The position numbers were made by a program, and so were the translations under genes. 64,000 bases of DNA from Enchytraeus crypticus (taxonomy: Eukaryota > Annelida > Clitellata > Enchytraeida > Enchytraeidae). Shown here one piece after another: positions 10,816-24,234 of this stretch (position 1 is the first letter of the stretch; every line of letters begins with the position of its first letter). Below the pieces are notes generated by a model. That model was not told the DNA's origin and did no database searches. It was given only the letters and a program-made list of their open reading frames with translations. Location: assembly GCA_905160935.1 (NCBI GenBank), contig CAJHZI010000207.1:1116001-1180000 (forward strand). Reading direction: 5' to 3'.

Positions 10816-11629
10816 TGGATTAACTGCCATTAAATCCTGTGGAAAATTTTCATAGTGAGGTGGATCCCTTCTGCCTGCCACAGCTCCTGCCTTAGTCGCC
10901 TCTTACGTACACGCGGAAGCTTGTTTGCGGTTGCCCTATTCTGCACTGATCCTAACCACGGGCTCAACACGGGGGATTATATGAATAAAAATTGGTAAAT
11001 CTCGTCAGTTTAGATCTGGGCTTGAATGACAGAGTATGTTTATAATCACAACGATCCACAAAACTGTTTAACCTTTCTAGAGTTTAAAACGCTAACACAA
11101 TACAACTCAAGACACATTCTAAAGCGACTCCATAAACCATTTCTTACATCAAAGATGTAAGCTATCACACCAGCAGCTGTAGAAACCAAGGTACCGTTAG
11201 ACCTGTAAAAACCTGCAGGTTTACAAATGAGCTATTTTGATCGTAAAGAGGGTTAGATAATGGGGGGGGGGGGCTGCGGCAGCTCTGGATCTAACGAGGA
11301 CGGTGGTAACTTTGGGCATTCTTTCCCTTTTAAAAGTGATATTTGAATTTATTCACAAAATTTGTTCATGTGGACAGTTTATGACAAAATTCCACAAAAG
11401 ATTAATCTTCCATAGCCTTCCTAACGGTACAGTCACACTAATTTTGAAAAGAAATTTCTCTGACATCCTAAATAGCCAATAATCTCCAAAGCGTCGGATA
11501 ATGTCGGATAATATTACCATTTGAGAAGGGAAGTTCAACTTTAAAACTTTGGTGTGACTCTAAGATTCTAAGCCTACAATCTGAATACTTAGCTCTACAA
11601 TGTAGCCTTCCAAAATAATACATCACATT

Positions 11630-11790
11630 CCCCTCCTCTCTGTATTTTGCCTAGTGACAGGTCCAAGGTACATGTTCCAATTCGTATGCTGTTCTTCATA
11701 AAGAGCACTCCATCAATCAACGAGTTAATCCCTGCACAAAAAGCTATGCCTAATCCACACCTTATACAACACATCACACATTAGCAAAAG
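11630..11790 (+). repeat. Repeat family B copy
   Basis: Keeps the GGTCCAAGGTACATG, TAAAGAGCACTCCATC and AACGAGTTAATCCCTGC blocks. Small frames on the opposite strand here come from this repeat. Confidence 0.65.
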
Positions 11791-12387
11791 ATAACACATT
11801 ACGCTGTTAGTGCTAGATTTGCAATTATGAATGAATAATATTATTATTTAAAGACCATCTTTAAAAACGTTTTTCACATGAATTTTATTATGTCTCGATA
11901 CTCGTAATTATTACACAAAGCATTGTATACACACATTTTTATGCATTCAGCAACATCATACAAGTAAAATACTCATCAGGCTGCACTTGATGTTACAATC
12001 ATGTGTGAATCCTGTAACAGACTAAATCTTAAGACTAAGACTACAGATTGAAACTAAGATTAAGACTAAGCTATATCTAGACCCGCTCAGAAACAGTGCT
12101 AGACAATTCCTTCGCTTCAATAGAATTTCGTATATTTTAGCAGTGACAGATCTGGCAGAATATTTCAAAAATATAACAAGCAGAAGTGTTGTAATAAGAA
12201 CGAATATGTAGACATTTAGCACGCAATTAATACCAATTGTTGCAGTGACTTGCAGAAGATGTCTGGCGCTCTTTAACTTCTTTTCTTAAGCAGAAAAACT
12301 AATAATGAGTAGCTAAAATCACATTGAATGGAACAACAAATTATTCACAATATACAATACGGCGTCATACGCTTTGCGGAGAGGTAG

Positions 12388-12389
12388 AC

Positions 12390-12448
<59 letters not shown>

Positions 12449-12480
12449 AATAAATAGATAGATAGATAGATAGATTGATA
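12388..12480. repeat. (GATA)n microsatellite
   Basis: A run of GATA units with one AAATA break, followed by GA-rich sequence. It explains the YLSIYLSI minus-strand frame here. Confidence 0.9.
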
Positions 12481-12600
12481 GACAGAGATAGAGAGAGATA
12501 GAGAGAGAGGAGAAATAAAGAGAACTAGAGCAGAAATTAAATTATATCTGTCGTATTTATGCACTCAACAAATATATGAATCTTATTAAGCAAGTGTACT

Positions 12601-12713
12601 AAGATAATCGACCGCGGATCAGTATGTGCAGGTTTCAAATCCTGGGCTTTCCCGTCACTGACATCGGTTTCGAGTGAGGAAACTGACGTTTACCTTAGCT
12701 TTACCAGCTTTTT
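12601..12713 (+). mobile_element. SINE family A, 5'-truncated
   Basis: Starts within the head at GATAATCGACCGCGG, then has GGTTTCAAATCCTGG, CGTCACTGACATCGG and GAGGAAACTGACGTT. The A-box end is missing. Confidence 0.75.
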
Positions 12714-14275
12714 AAAAATTGCGTCATTGCGAGGAAGTGAGAGAGAGAGAGAGAGAGAGTGAGAGAAAGAAAGAGGCACAGACAGAGAATCAATGTGAGA
12801 GAGATCGACAGTTAAAACAAACGGCTATCACCACCAAATCGGTAAATTTAAAGAAAACATAAAACCCTCTAGAATAAATATCAGACGATCAATGGAACAG
12901 CATTGCACTGCATTGCTCAATACCAGGCACGAGATACGAGAAAAATACGAACATACAGATACGCAATCTCAGTGCTAGGTAGTAGATACAAGTTATATTT
13001 AATAACACTTATTTTATAAAGAAAAACTTTCAAATAAACACAGGCGTTGCTTTAAAGGCGTTTACAAGTTTAATCATGAAGTCTTAAAGCTTGTAACAGA
13101 CTGAAGACGAGCAGATTAGAAAAGATATATTACGTAACTAAAGAACATAAAAATTACTTTAATTAGGATAGGATATAATAGCCTTTTTTTTTTTTTTTTA
13201 CTTGTTGATATATGAATTACTATTTGTGAAGATTGACAGCTTACGCCGAGTGTGAATAATTACGTACCTTGAACCCGTGCTTAGCAAAACACTAGAGAGA
13301 GAGGGAAAAAAGAAAGAAAGTATATACATCTAAATATCAAAATATTCTACTAATTCTCCCTTATAGTAGTATTCAATCAAAAACAGAACTGGTACTGAAT
13401 ATGACACAGTTGGGATTTAAAAATGGCGGCGATATACATGCAATTGAAGCAACATTTGGGCATATTGAATGTAAATAGGTGCAATGGAGGCCATTGAAGA
13501 TGAAAATTAATAAATAAAAGATGCAGAGTTTTCTAAAAGATATAGGGTTTTCGTGCGACGAGTCATGATTGCAGAGATGGTAAGACTTAAATTAATGAAT
13601 GCCAGAGCATTATATTATATTATAATAATTTCGAAGCTTTATTTAAATAAGATAAAAATTATGAGAAAATTAGAGGACGGTAATACCACGATAAATGTTT
13701 CAGAGTTACAAAAGTTTATAAAATAAATTAGTTAAGTGGCTTTAAAGTAGCACATTTGTATATAACAGAGAGTGAAAGATATAGAGAGTTACAATGGCCG
13801 TAAAGTTTTCATAGATTTCAACTTTAGATAAATTTGTTTCTAAAATATACCAATCCTATCATATTTATCATATAAAAGTTAGCACAATCAAAGTGTGACA
13901 TCTTTAGATTTGCACCGTTAACTTATAGACCACTAAATTAGTTGCCAGTGAATAAACAGAATACACAATATTGTAATCTACTTGTATAACCAATGACAAA
14001 ACTAATATAAACATAATAATATATTAATAGAAAACATACTAACATAACAACATACAATAATAATAGTAACGTAGTATTAGGGCAGGAAGCATAAGATGTT
14101 CGTTTTCAAATTCAATTTTTCACAATACTCAGAGATCTGTTAATCAGTCGTGACATCAATGTGACGTTTTAGCCTCTCATCTTCCAATCCGGTACAACAT
14201 GCAGTTCACAATGTTACCAGTAAAAGATACTGAAGTAATACATGTCTAAGTAATAATATACATAAATGAATGTCT

Positions 14276-14468
14276 AAATAGCGTAGGGGTAACGTCATGA
14301 AGTTTTAAATGACAAATCCTGAGGTGAATTGAACCCTCGTGGGTTCGAATCCCGGCCGCGCTGATCTGAGAGTAAAATCTCAGACATTCACTGGACTGGT
14401 TATACGGAAAATGGTCTAAATTGCCTAACGGTTTAAACATGTGGTATTAAAAAGTGATAGATATCAAC
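14276..14468 (+). mobile_element. tRNA-derived SINE, family C, best copy
   Basis: TAGCGTAGGGG fits the pol III A-box consensus and GGTTCGAATCC fits the B box. The flanking AGCG and CGCT can pair like an acceptor stem. The body continues GAGAGTAAAATCTCAGACAT and ends in GTGATAGATATCAAC. It is a SINE and not a tRNA gene: the head is too long and the unique body recurs at 38.99 and 54.6 kb. Confidence 0.8.
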
Positions 14469-15807
14469 ATAGTTGATTATTCACTATAATGCGTGTTTAC
14501 TTTACTTTACATAGGTAATAATACTGTCAAATAAATATTATTTAACAATATTACCAAAACCAGCGTCAAACGCTAGCTAGCGGTAATCGAATTAGAACAA
14601 TTTGCCACTTACTTTTTAAGGCTGCAGCTGGAATGATAAAATAATCAGAAATAGCTTTTGTTCTAGACGATTAAATATCGAGCAAATAATAAACCAGCAC
14701 TACCGACTGCATCGAACAATTATTTTAAAGAAATACTAATGACATATACAGAAATATTGCAGAATAACTTGCAGCAAACTCAAGAACTGGCATAGAGAAA
14801 CAGAATCAGCAAAATGAAGCAAAAACACGTAATCAAATACCAGGACTAAGGCTTCGTAGATTGACTTAAATCATAACGGTTCTAGCGTGTCCTTCATAAC
14901 CCAGTGACAGCGTCCATTACTGACTGACTACTGCATCAATCCTAGAACAATACTTACAATATTCTGCTTTATTTAGATGAAAATCATAGCTTGTCTGTTT
15001 CTTGTCAGTAAACTACCTTTAAATGAAATAGCCAGCATTAGAATTGTTAATCGAGTTACAAGTGTGAGATGAAGTAACGCTTCAACAGAACACATTCGCT
15101 CAAACAATAAACTAATGCGTTATGTGCAAGAATATGAAGCCACCACTTTTGCCACAAAGTAACTTTAGTCATAAATCAATGTAATATTACTGAAAAATGT
15201 AAATTAGAGTTGACACCGTTTTGACTAGCTTCTAATAACCGAGTGCATGAAATATATCAATCACTAAAGCTACAGAACTCTAGATTGCAGCAATCTCAGA
15301 TCTAAATTTAACAACGGAAAAATATTTCTATGAATTAACAGACTAGAGCCGTTTGGACCTTTTTCTACTTCAATATACATTATACAATCATCTAACTGTC
15401 ATTAGTCGATCGTCCTGTAAATAAAATAAACATCAGCAACATAAATAAAGTGTTAGAATATTGTCCATGGAAACATCGAGCATTCTGAAATCAATATTGT
15501 CTTATAATCCGAATCACAAGGTCCTTTAAAAAGCTACTTATCAGAAAACACGAAAAACCCAAGGATGATGTTCCAGACAACAACACATTTGGAGTGCTGC
15601 TGTCATAAATGACAAAATAGTGATAAAATAGCACAAATTGCATTGACATGAACTGGTACCTAAGCTAGAAGATATCAGCATACTATTACGACCAGGACAT
15701 TACGACCAGGTTAAACCGCTACTAGATTCGATTCGATACAAATGAATCCCAAACAAGTGGGAGTGCTTCAAAAAATGAGAAACTACAGAAGAAATAAACT
15801 GCAAACC

Positions 15808-15930
15808 TACTTAGAAAATCCAAGTAAATTAAATCTACTTAGAAAATCTAAGTAAATTAAATCTACGTAGAAAATCTAAGTAAATTAAATCTACATATAA
15901 AATCCAAGTAAATTAAATATACTTAGAAAA
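15808..15930 (+). repeat. 28-bp tandem repeat, about 4 copies
   Basis: The unit is roughly CTTAGAAAATC, TAAGTAAATTAAATCTA with few changes between copies. Confidence 0.8.
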
Positions 15931-17834
15931 TCAGAAGAAAATCAATGTAAAGCCTTGGCGATTAAAACATGCAAGGAAAAACAAATTCCCACAAATAATC
16001 GCATCGCATTATGTCGAATACCTATGATCACATTTACAGTACTTTATAATTCAGTTTATTCTATTTTGCCATCATTTACAATTAAATTCAAAAATAAAAA
16101 GTTTCAAAATAAAACTGCATGATTAAAAACAATCTAAATAAAAAAATCGTATATTATAATGACATGTAGATTGTAAAATAGACCATTATATATCAATATA
16201 CATTTTTCATTAAATGTTCAGAAAAATAAAAATGCGATACAAAATATAGGCGATTTACAAACTGTATCTGAAAATAACCAAGTCAACATAGAACATTCAA
16301 AACTGTTAAATAGAATATAAAAGCAAAATTTTACATAAATCTCTAACGACATAATACATATAATTTGAACTCATTCTTAATTGAGTGTTGTGGTCTAGTA
16401 TCGTTCTGTGCCAGTGATTTTAGAATTAAAATTAGTAACTACATTTGCATTAAACAAGTAATTAATAATTACTAAACGTATTTAATCTAAAAACATTGTA
16501 ATATTCACAGAAGCAAACAAAGCTTGAATACACGGCGAATGAAACAACTCAATGAACTCCAGTATCACAAAACATCACACACGAACATCACACGATACAA
16601 GTCTTAAAGTGTAACTTTAAAAATAAAACCTAATGAAGTGCAAAAGAATTAGAACATGATTAGATTGAAAACATGAATATTAAAGCTAAGTGACTTCAAT
16701 ATAAACTCCTCCTAAAATCCCAGGAACTTAAAATTAAAGTCTGTGTACTATACCCTACACTGTTATGGTACAACTTACAGAATAATCAAACACACAGATT
16801 TTTCATGAAACATGTAGAAGAACTAAAACGAGTGCAGAATGTACAAAAAATTACAATTATTAGACAATAAACAACCAATTAATAATAATTATATCCTTCA
16901 CATTTTATCCATACAAGAAATCCAGATATAATTTCAATTACAGTAAAAATAATTACTACAAACTTATCAAGTTTAAACAAACCAGCCCTTCTTCTTTTCA
17001 CATTAAGCATGTTACAATAATGCAAGCCGAAGACAGTCTACATCCAAAATACAATTATTACAATTATTAAGAATACTGCAAAAGCTAAAGGAATGCAAAT
17101 AAATTTAACAATATCGAATATTTACTTTATAAGCAATCAATTGAACAAATTTCACCATATATGTTATAAAGCTACGATTCCTCCACAGAAAGAATAAGAT
17201 CACTATTTAGCTGAAATGTGGTAGCCCATTAATAAAAGTTTACACAATCTCCCACTAGAGAAGTCACTGAGAACACCTTCCGGTAGGGAACTAAAGGTAA
17301 ATCTTCGCTGAATTGTACAGTTTCATATGACGTGAATAATGAAAGCGAGCGTAAAGCAGGCAGCTGTGCGACTTGCTTGATCAAACATCGTCTTCATATT
17401 CAAATGGCGCCAAATTATAATTCACTTAGGGGAGGCAGCTGCCCCCTGTGGTTACGCCCCTGTCAAACATTGGCTTCCTATTTGAATAGCTTCAAATTAT
17501 AATTCAGTACAAAGCAGTATAACGGCTCTCACCTTCTAGTCTTACATCAGATCAGTCACATTAATGTAGCTATATCGTGATATAAAAATGTACACACAAG
17601 TTTAAATTTTCTTTCATTATCAAAATTACTCGACTGAAATCATATCGACTTAAGATTTTGAATACTGTCGGTAAACGTAGGCTATTCATAACTTATCGGC
17701 TAAATAGCTGATTCATCTGGTTATATTTGTTCAAATAATGCTAGTTGTAATCAGCTACATCATGCAATCCAATTGTTAATACGGCTGAACTATAGGCAAG
17801 CGCACAATAGCTACAGCCACAGCTAAGGCAACGC

Positions 17835-18038
17835 CTATAGTTCACTATCGGAATGCTTTAGGTTGTGAGAATTATTACCCATCGAAGAGTGTGAATTATT
17901 TCTTTTATAAGACGAACGCTGATTGGCTGCTTTGTTGTTAGTTGATTTACAAGGCGAATGCTGATTGGTTGATTTATTATTTGGCTGAGAATCTTCCTCC
18001 GATTCTAATTCTGTATCACTTCGAGCATCTTTCTCTAC
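17835..18038 (-). CDS. CERS: CerS exon 9, acidic and Asn/Ser-rich tail
   Basis: Begins [16 protein letters not shown], the acidic Ser stretch that in CerS2-6 is a casein kinase 2 target (known for the family; only the motif is seen here). It then continues Asn/Ser-rich and ends HSDSEL. The tail beyond the acidic part is poor in complexity. Confidence 0.85.
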   Translation of the reverse strand, partial: VEKDARSDTELESEEDSQPNNKSTNQHSPCKSTNNKAANQRSSYKRNNSHSSMGNNSHNLKHSDSEL

Positions 18039-21000
18039 CTGCAAACAACCAAAGCTTGACTAATTCAATATTAATATAAAGATTTTTCTGATCACTAAAA
18101 CTAACAAATACTAAAAATGATCGAAGAAAAATTAAACCTTAAATAGAAGACAAGTAAATTTATCGAACAGTTGACGCGTAAAAATTTCCCAATCAATTTA
18201 TTACCAAATCAATTAAAAGATTTCAAAAAGCAGCGCGCTCAACACACATTGAGAGAAAATATAAGGATAATATTTATACTGTCTTGGTAGGTTATCACAT
18301 TTTTACAATCAAAGTAAATAGACTGCATTATTTAGCCAAAGAGATGAGCGAAAATGAAAAAGTTTTACCATATGGACACGTTTGAATATAAAGCTCAGAG
18401 TTGTAGCATTTCACAAAGGGTTACAAGTCTAACACAATTTCATTTCTAAACTGATTCGCAACTGATTCTAAACTGATTCGCAAATACCTTTCCCTTGATG
18501 ACGTAGCTGTATGCCATTCGCAGAATGATGTAGAACCAGAACACATGCAGAACTTGCAGAATACACAGCAGACCGTTGTACGCGTAGTATATCGGTGCCA
18601 TACCAACAATCGTAGTCGCCTCAAACAGTGTGCTGCGTAGAATCCTGGATCAATTTCAATTATCAACCCCACTAGTTAGATAAAGTTAACAGTAGCACCA
18701 GATTTCCTTTAAATCATCACGAGACGTTTGCTTATCAGCAGTCTTGCGAAAATTCTGTTCTAGTTTTCAATTACCCCTAGCTGGTCGCAATCTTTTAAAT
18801 TAAACGGGTTCGCATTTAAACTATCCAATAAACTAATTCTAAACAACTGCTGATTGCATTACTTGTAGAAAATGAGCTAAAATCTCTCGATATTTGAAGT
18901 TTTACAGAAATTTGACGAAGAATAAAGATTTAAGATTGAACTATCCCCATCTCAAGTAAACATTTCAAGATTTCAGAAATTACATCAACAAAAGTTTTAT
19001 CAGTTAATACAAAATCATACATAAAAATCTACATCAAACAAGTTTCACACAAGCAGAGTGAATAAATTCAGTTAAAAGAATTTCTCTATAACTGAAATCT
19101 AAATAGGACACTAGTTAAACTATCTAGATGATGATTCGACTCAACTTTAAAGTAAGAGGAAGCCCTCACCAGAACGGATAGATGGTTAGTCTAGTGAGAA
19201 GCCATACGATGGTGAACAAGATGAATGCCACGTCAGACACTCTGTCATACTTACAGTATTTAGCCAGCTTCCCAAACTTCGCAAAAACAAATAAATTACA
19301 AATAAATAAATAATGTGATACAAAGATAATATGTATGCAATAATAGCTGCTTTAAAGGTGACCACTCTCCAGATAATATAAAATCATCTGATTTTTTTGT
19401 CTTTCCAGGTTTTCCAGAAGATTGGCTACCCTGAGTTTAACCTCAACCAGGATTTGTAGAACGTTCAGTGCAAGTACAGGCAACAATGGATCAACTCAAC
19501 AAGGACTTCTTCTTCTTGGGCTGGAGCCAATGGCTATGTCGGTAAGAAAATCGACCGTGGATCAGTATGTGAGGGGTTCAAATCCTAGGCTCGCCCATCA
19601 CAGATATCGCTTTCTAGTGAGGAAACTGGCGTAATTATTATCTTTAGCTTTAGCTATTCTTTTCTTCTTGACTACACGAGCCTCAAGACGTCAACAAGGA
19701 ATTCATGAAATAGTCAATAAGAATACTATAAGGTGACTAGCAATATGCAAAATGGCCAGTAATGCTAAATTGGCATGCGGGGATTCAAGTAACTTGGTGG
19801 CAAACCACATCTTTTCTACACCTTCATAGGTCTAAAATATTGATGAATGATTGGCTAAATATGGGCGTCCGATTGAGCCTAAACATAGTAATTGTTGCAT
19901 AGATACAAGTCTTTCTTCCAGCATATAAATAAATCTTTCCACTCCCAGCATATATACAAGACTTTCCACTCCCAGCATAGATACAAGTCTTTCCACTCCC
20001 AGCATAGATACAAGTCTTTCCACTCCCAGCATAGATACAAGTCTTTCCACTTCCAACATAGATACAAGTCTTTCCACTTCCAACATAGATACAAGTTATC
20101 ATATAAGAAATCAATCAGAATCAAAACCATTACTTTCATTTGTTTTCATTCATAATAATTAGAATTTATTAATTTAATTATAGAATTAAATTAATTGTAG
20201 AATTAGAATTAATGGTAATCGTATAGAACACAAATACACTACACCATTTCACAACTATACATAAAGAGAGGTCTTTAAATCAGAGATATAAAGGATTTAT
20301 TCTACAAAAACCAAACAAGATTCTTAGATTGTTTTGTTCAACAGCTCACAGGCCCTTTTATTTAACAATGCAACCTTCTTACTTGCTTCATGTCATAATA
20401 AAAAGGTACAGCTAATGTCATTAAAAACAACAAATACAGGATACTTTACTAGAAGCTAAACAAATAATCAGGAAGAGGGTTACCACAAGAGAACCTAAGC
20501 TCTGTGAGGAAATAGAAAAATATGAAATATCGAAACATAAAAACAACACCACAAAATCGTTACACAGAAATCAACGTGAGAATCAACGCGACTCACCTCC
20601 ATGATATAATCGACAGCGTCGTGAACACACAGAACAAGCGTACCAACCCTGACCATGTTAGCTGAGTACGACATGGTCATAAGCGTGATGGTAGAGATGT
20701 GATGTATTATCATCTCTCTGAAGTCCTGCAACAACAAAATAAAAGCAGGTGGTCAACTAGATAGGGCGACATGTACCCTAATTTATGGTTTAGTGCTCGT
20801 TTGCGTACATTTGCTCTTGTTTGTGTATGCTGTATGCACGATTCAAAGAAGATAAAGATAGTTCTCTGCTTACACGACTTATCCAGTTACTTTGCTCACA
20901 ACTATCTGGCTGGCTTAAGACAAACAGTCATACGTTAGTTGTCTGTAACGAACTTGATGAATACATGCAAAGTTTGAAAAATATAAGCTAGCAGCTCACA

Positions 21001-23785
21001 GCAGCCATTACACACCGACCATGCCAAAGTTGAAGCTTACAGGCTAATAAATATAATACAGTCAAAGAACAGTAACTATTTTACAAAATATCTAAAACAT
21101 TTTTAAAGGAAGTCAAAACGATTTTTAAAATTTTAAATATTAAAGCCAAAGGATAAATCTATAAGTCTTGAACAGTTTAAATCAGAGGATGAGGAACGTT
21201 TTCACAGCAACAGGTAAAGCAAACTGACCTTTCGTCGAGTATCCATAAATAGAGAGAGAACCAGTGACCAATAGAAACTCAGCTCTAGCATATAATACCA
21301 GTACACATCAGATGACACGTGCTGAAATAAGCAAAAATACAAATACAATTCAAATTTTAAAAAAAATCAAACAAAATAAGAATGCAACATTAGAGTCTGT
21401 CGTATTTAAAGTACTTAATCAGCTAACCAAACTGCACGTAAACAATTTTACAAATTATATAATAAATTAACAACTCTATGCGATAATAGCCATTTTACTT
21501 CAGCCATAGTATTAGTAAGATGTTTTGCGCTTCTATAAGCAACCATGGATCAAACCCCAATTAATACAAAATTTCTCTCTTCAATGTCCTACATTTAATT
21601 GCACATATTTATTTATGCAATTGTCCGCAAGCACACAAATACATGCAAACACATGTAAGTACTTAAGGTATTTACTGCAGGCTGCAATAATATGTAAATA
21701 AGGCATAGCTAGAGTAACTCGAAAAAAAGTCATAGACAAAATAAACTCACAGATTGAGGAAATATATTATCAATATTATACATATAAACTAGCACAGAAG
21801 GAAACTTACCTGCATAGGATAGCTGTACCAACAGTGCTTCGTATCTCTGAACCATGGCTTCTACAAGTAGAAACAAACTGCTACTTAGTACAATATAGAA
21901 GTTCTTATCAGTAATAAACGCATTCTGTATTTTTTAAATTACAATTCTACATATGGAACCAAGATTTTTTACATTTATTTGACACAAAATAAAATAATAA
22001 ATTAAAATAAATGAATTAATTTGTTGATGATGTAACACTAAAATTTAATTACCTGCGTTGTGTCCAGGTTGCTGAAGAATACTCCAACCGTGGACTACAC
22101 ATATGGTACAACTAAGCACTAAGATCCAAACCAACGTCAGAAGGGGCATACGGTTGGTGAGCGCCCAGGCTCCAGAAATTGCTACAAAATTTTCAAAGTC
22201 CCGATTCTGGTTCCTAGCATTTGTACTGATAAAGCTAAATCTACAATACCTCGTTGCACTTGTACTGATAGAACTAAGCCTACAATAACTCGTACAGCTA
22301 AAAAACCTAAAGCCGAGCTTAAAGTCAACTCAAAAGCCACATCAGTGATAATTTACTGGCTACAGCCCTTAGAGAACTCTGCCTGATATCAGACTACATA
22401 CATCCCACAGAGTGTAGAGTCCTCCCCAGAATGAGCAGATGTAGAATAGAAATCTCCAGCTGGTCTCCTTGAACCTCTGCAATTCACTGGGCTTGCACTG
22501 AGCCCTGCGCATCCTCCACCATCTCTCCACCTCCCTCACGCTCCAGTCCAACTGCTTTGCATAGCTCTGCTCAGTCAAACACCGCAGGATGTTAAAACAC
22601 TGCACTAAAAACATATCTGTATGGTAAAACATTGTAGTAAAAACATATCCCTGCTCAGTCAAACAATGCAGGATGTTAAAACACAGCACTAAAAACATCT
22701 CTATATGGTAAACGAAAGACATGTTATAAGAGGACAATAGAGAATCAATGGTTAGACTGAATCAACTCTTAGACTAAATCATCTCTTAGATTGAATCATC
22801 TCTTGGATTGAATCAACAATTAGAATGAATCAATTCTTAGATTGAATCAATTCTTAGATTGAATCAACTCTTGGACTGAATCAACTCTTAGACTGAATCA
22901 ACTTTTAGACTAAATAAATTCTTGGATTGAACCAGCTCTTGTATATGTGCTCATATAAGATCATATGAACTGGAAAGTCAAGCAACGGCATTGGACATCA
23001 AAACATTGCATCTGAAAACATTTTTATTTTCTCATAATAAAAGTGAGGTTGTAGAATTAATGAATTTATTAAATATTCTGCATATTTGACTCATAGCCGA
23101 GTGTGTTGGGAAATAATTTGGCTTTAAAAAGACTGGAACATGCTGTCTATCACAAACGAAAACTTAATTACTGTTAAAGACTTTATCAACTATTCCATTG
23201 AATACAATATATAGATAAACAATATTGCAACACTTTCATAATTTTAACAATCAAAACATTAATTTTAATATTAAATTTGAAAAATTCATTTATTTTCAAA
23301 TACTATATGTTAATTTTACACTAAAAGTTGACCATGCACCAAAAGGAACTTACAACAACCACAAGCACACACTAGGAGGAACTTACCTCTACGATACTTC
23401 TAGCAGGAAGAACTTTGCGATGTTTCTTGAAAGCTACTTCAAGTTCACTGTTCTGCTTGGCAGGCCTCGGTGGCAGTTCTCGTAGTTTGAATGAGCGTCC
23501 AATTGGCTGAGCAATAAACCTACATCACATTCAAATTATCCTACAAATCTAGACATTTTACGAATTGATAGTAAGCAAAATACATTTTAATTAAATTTTT
23601 ACAAAGTTAAGGATAATATAAATAGGGCAATAATATGAGTCAAGAAAATATCATCACTTGGGCGATTATATTAACTAAAAACTTATAAACTTTTTAATTT
23701 ATTTCTGCACAAATTTGGCATATATATATATATATATATACTTTATATATATATAAATAGTATATATATATATATAATATATATT

Positions 23786-23816
<31 letters not shown>

Positions 23817-24053
23817 ATTGCAATCTATATAGAGTGTTACATATGATACATATAATTACATATGTATATATATAATAGAGATATAATATATATCTAGATA
23901 TATATATATTATATATATATATATATATATATTATAATTATACTTATATATATATAGATCTACAAAAATATTTATACCATATATAAACACAATTATATAC
24001 TGACTATAGAGATAATCTATATATAGATATAATCATGTATATAGATATACATG

Positions 24054-24094
<41 letters not shown>

Positions 24095-24174
24095 CTATCT
24101 ATATATATACTTGTATATATATATATATATAAATATATATCTATATATATAAATATATATCTATATATATAAAT

Positions 24175-24234
<60 letters not shown>

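Larger units (their letters stand above)
12716..17834. other. Downstream flank and possible 3' UTR of ceramide synthase
   Basis: Five kilobases of AT-rich DNA with no supported exon. It holds a short GA run near 12740, the SINE at 14276, and a 28-bp tandem repeat near 15810. Part may be the ceramide synthase 3' UTR; a minus-strand AATAAA at about 16058-16063 is one candidate end. Confidence 0.4.

Noticed and set aside
19824-20155. Repeating 9-residue peptides (for example HRYKSFHSQ) on both strands
   Set aside because: A 27-bp tandem repeat keeps several frames open at once; the repeat lies in an intron of CerS.
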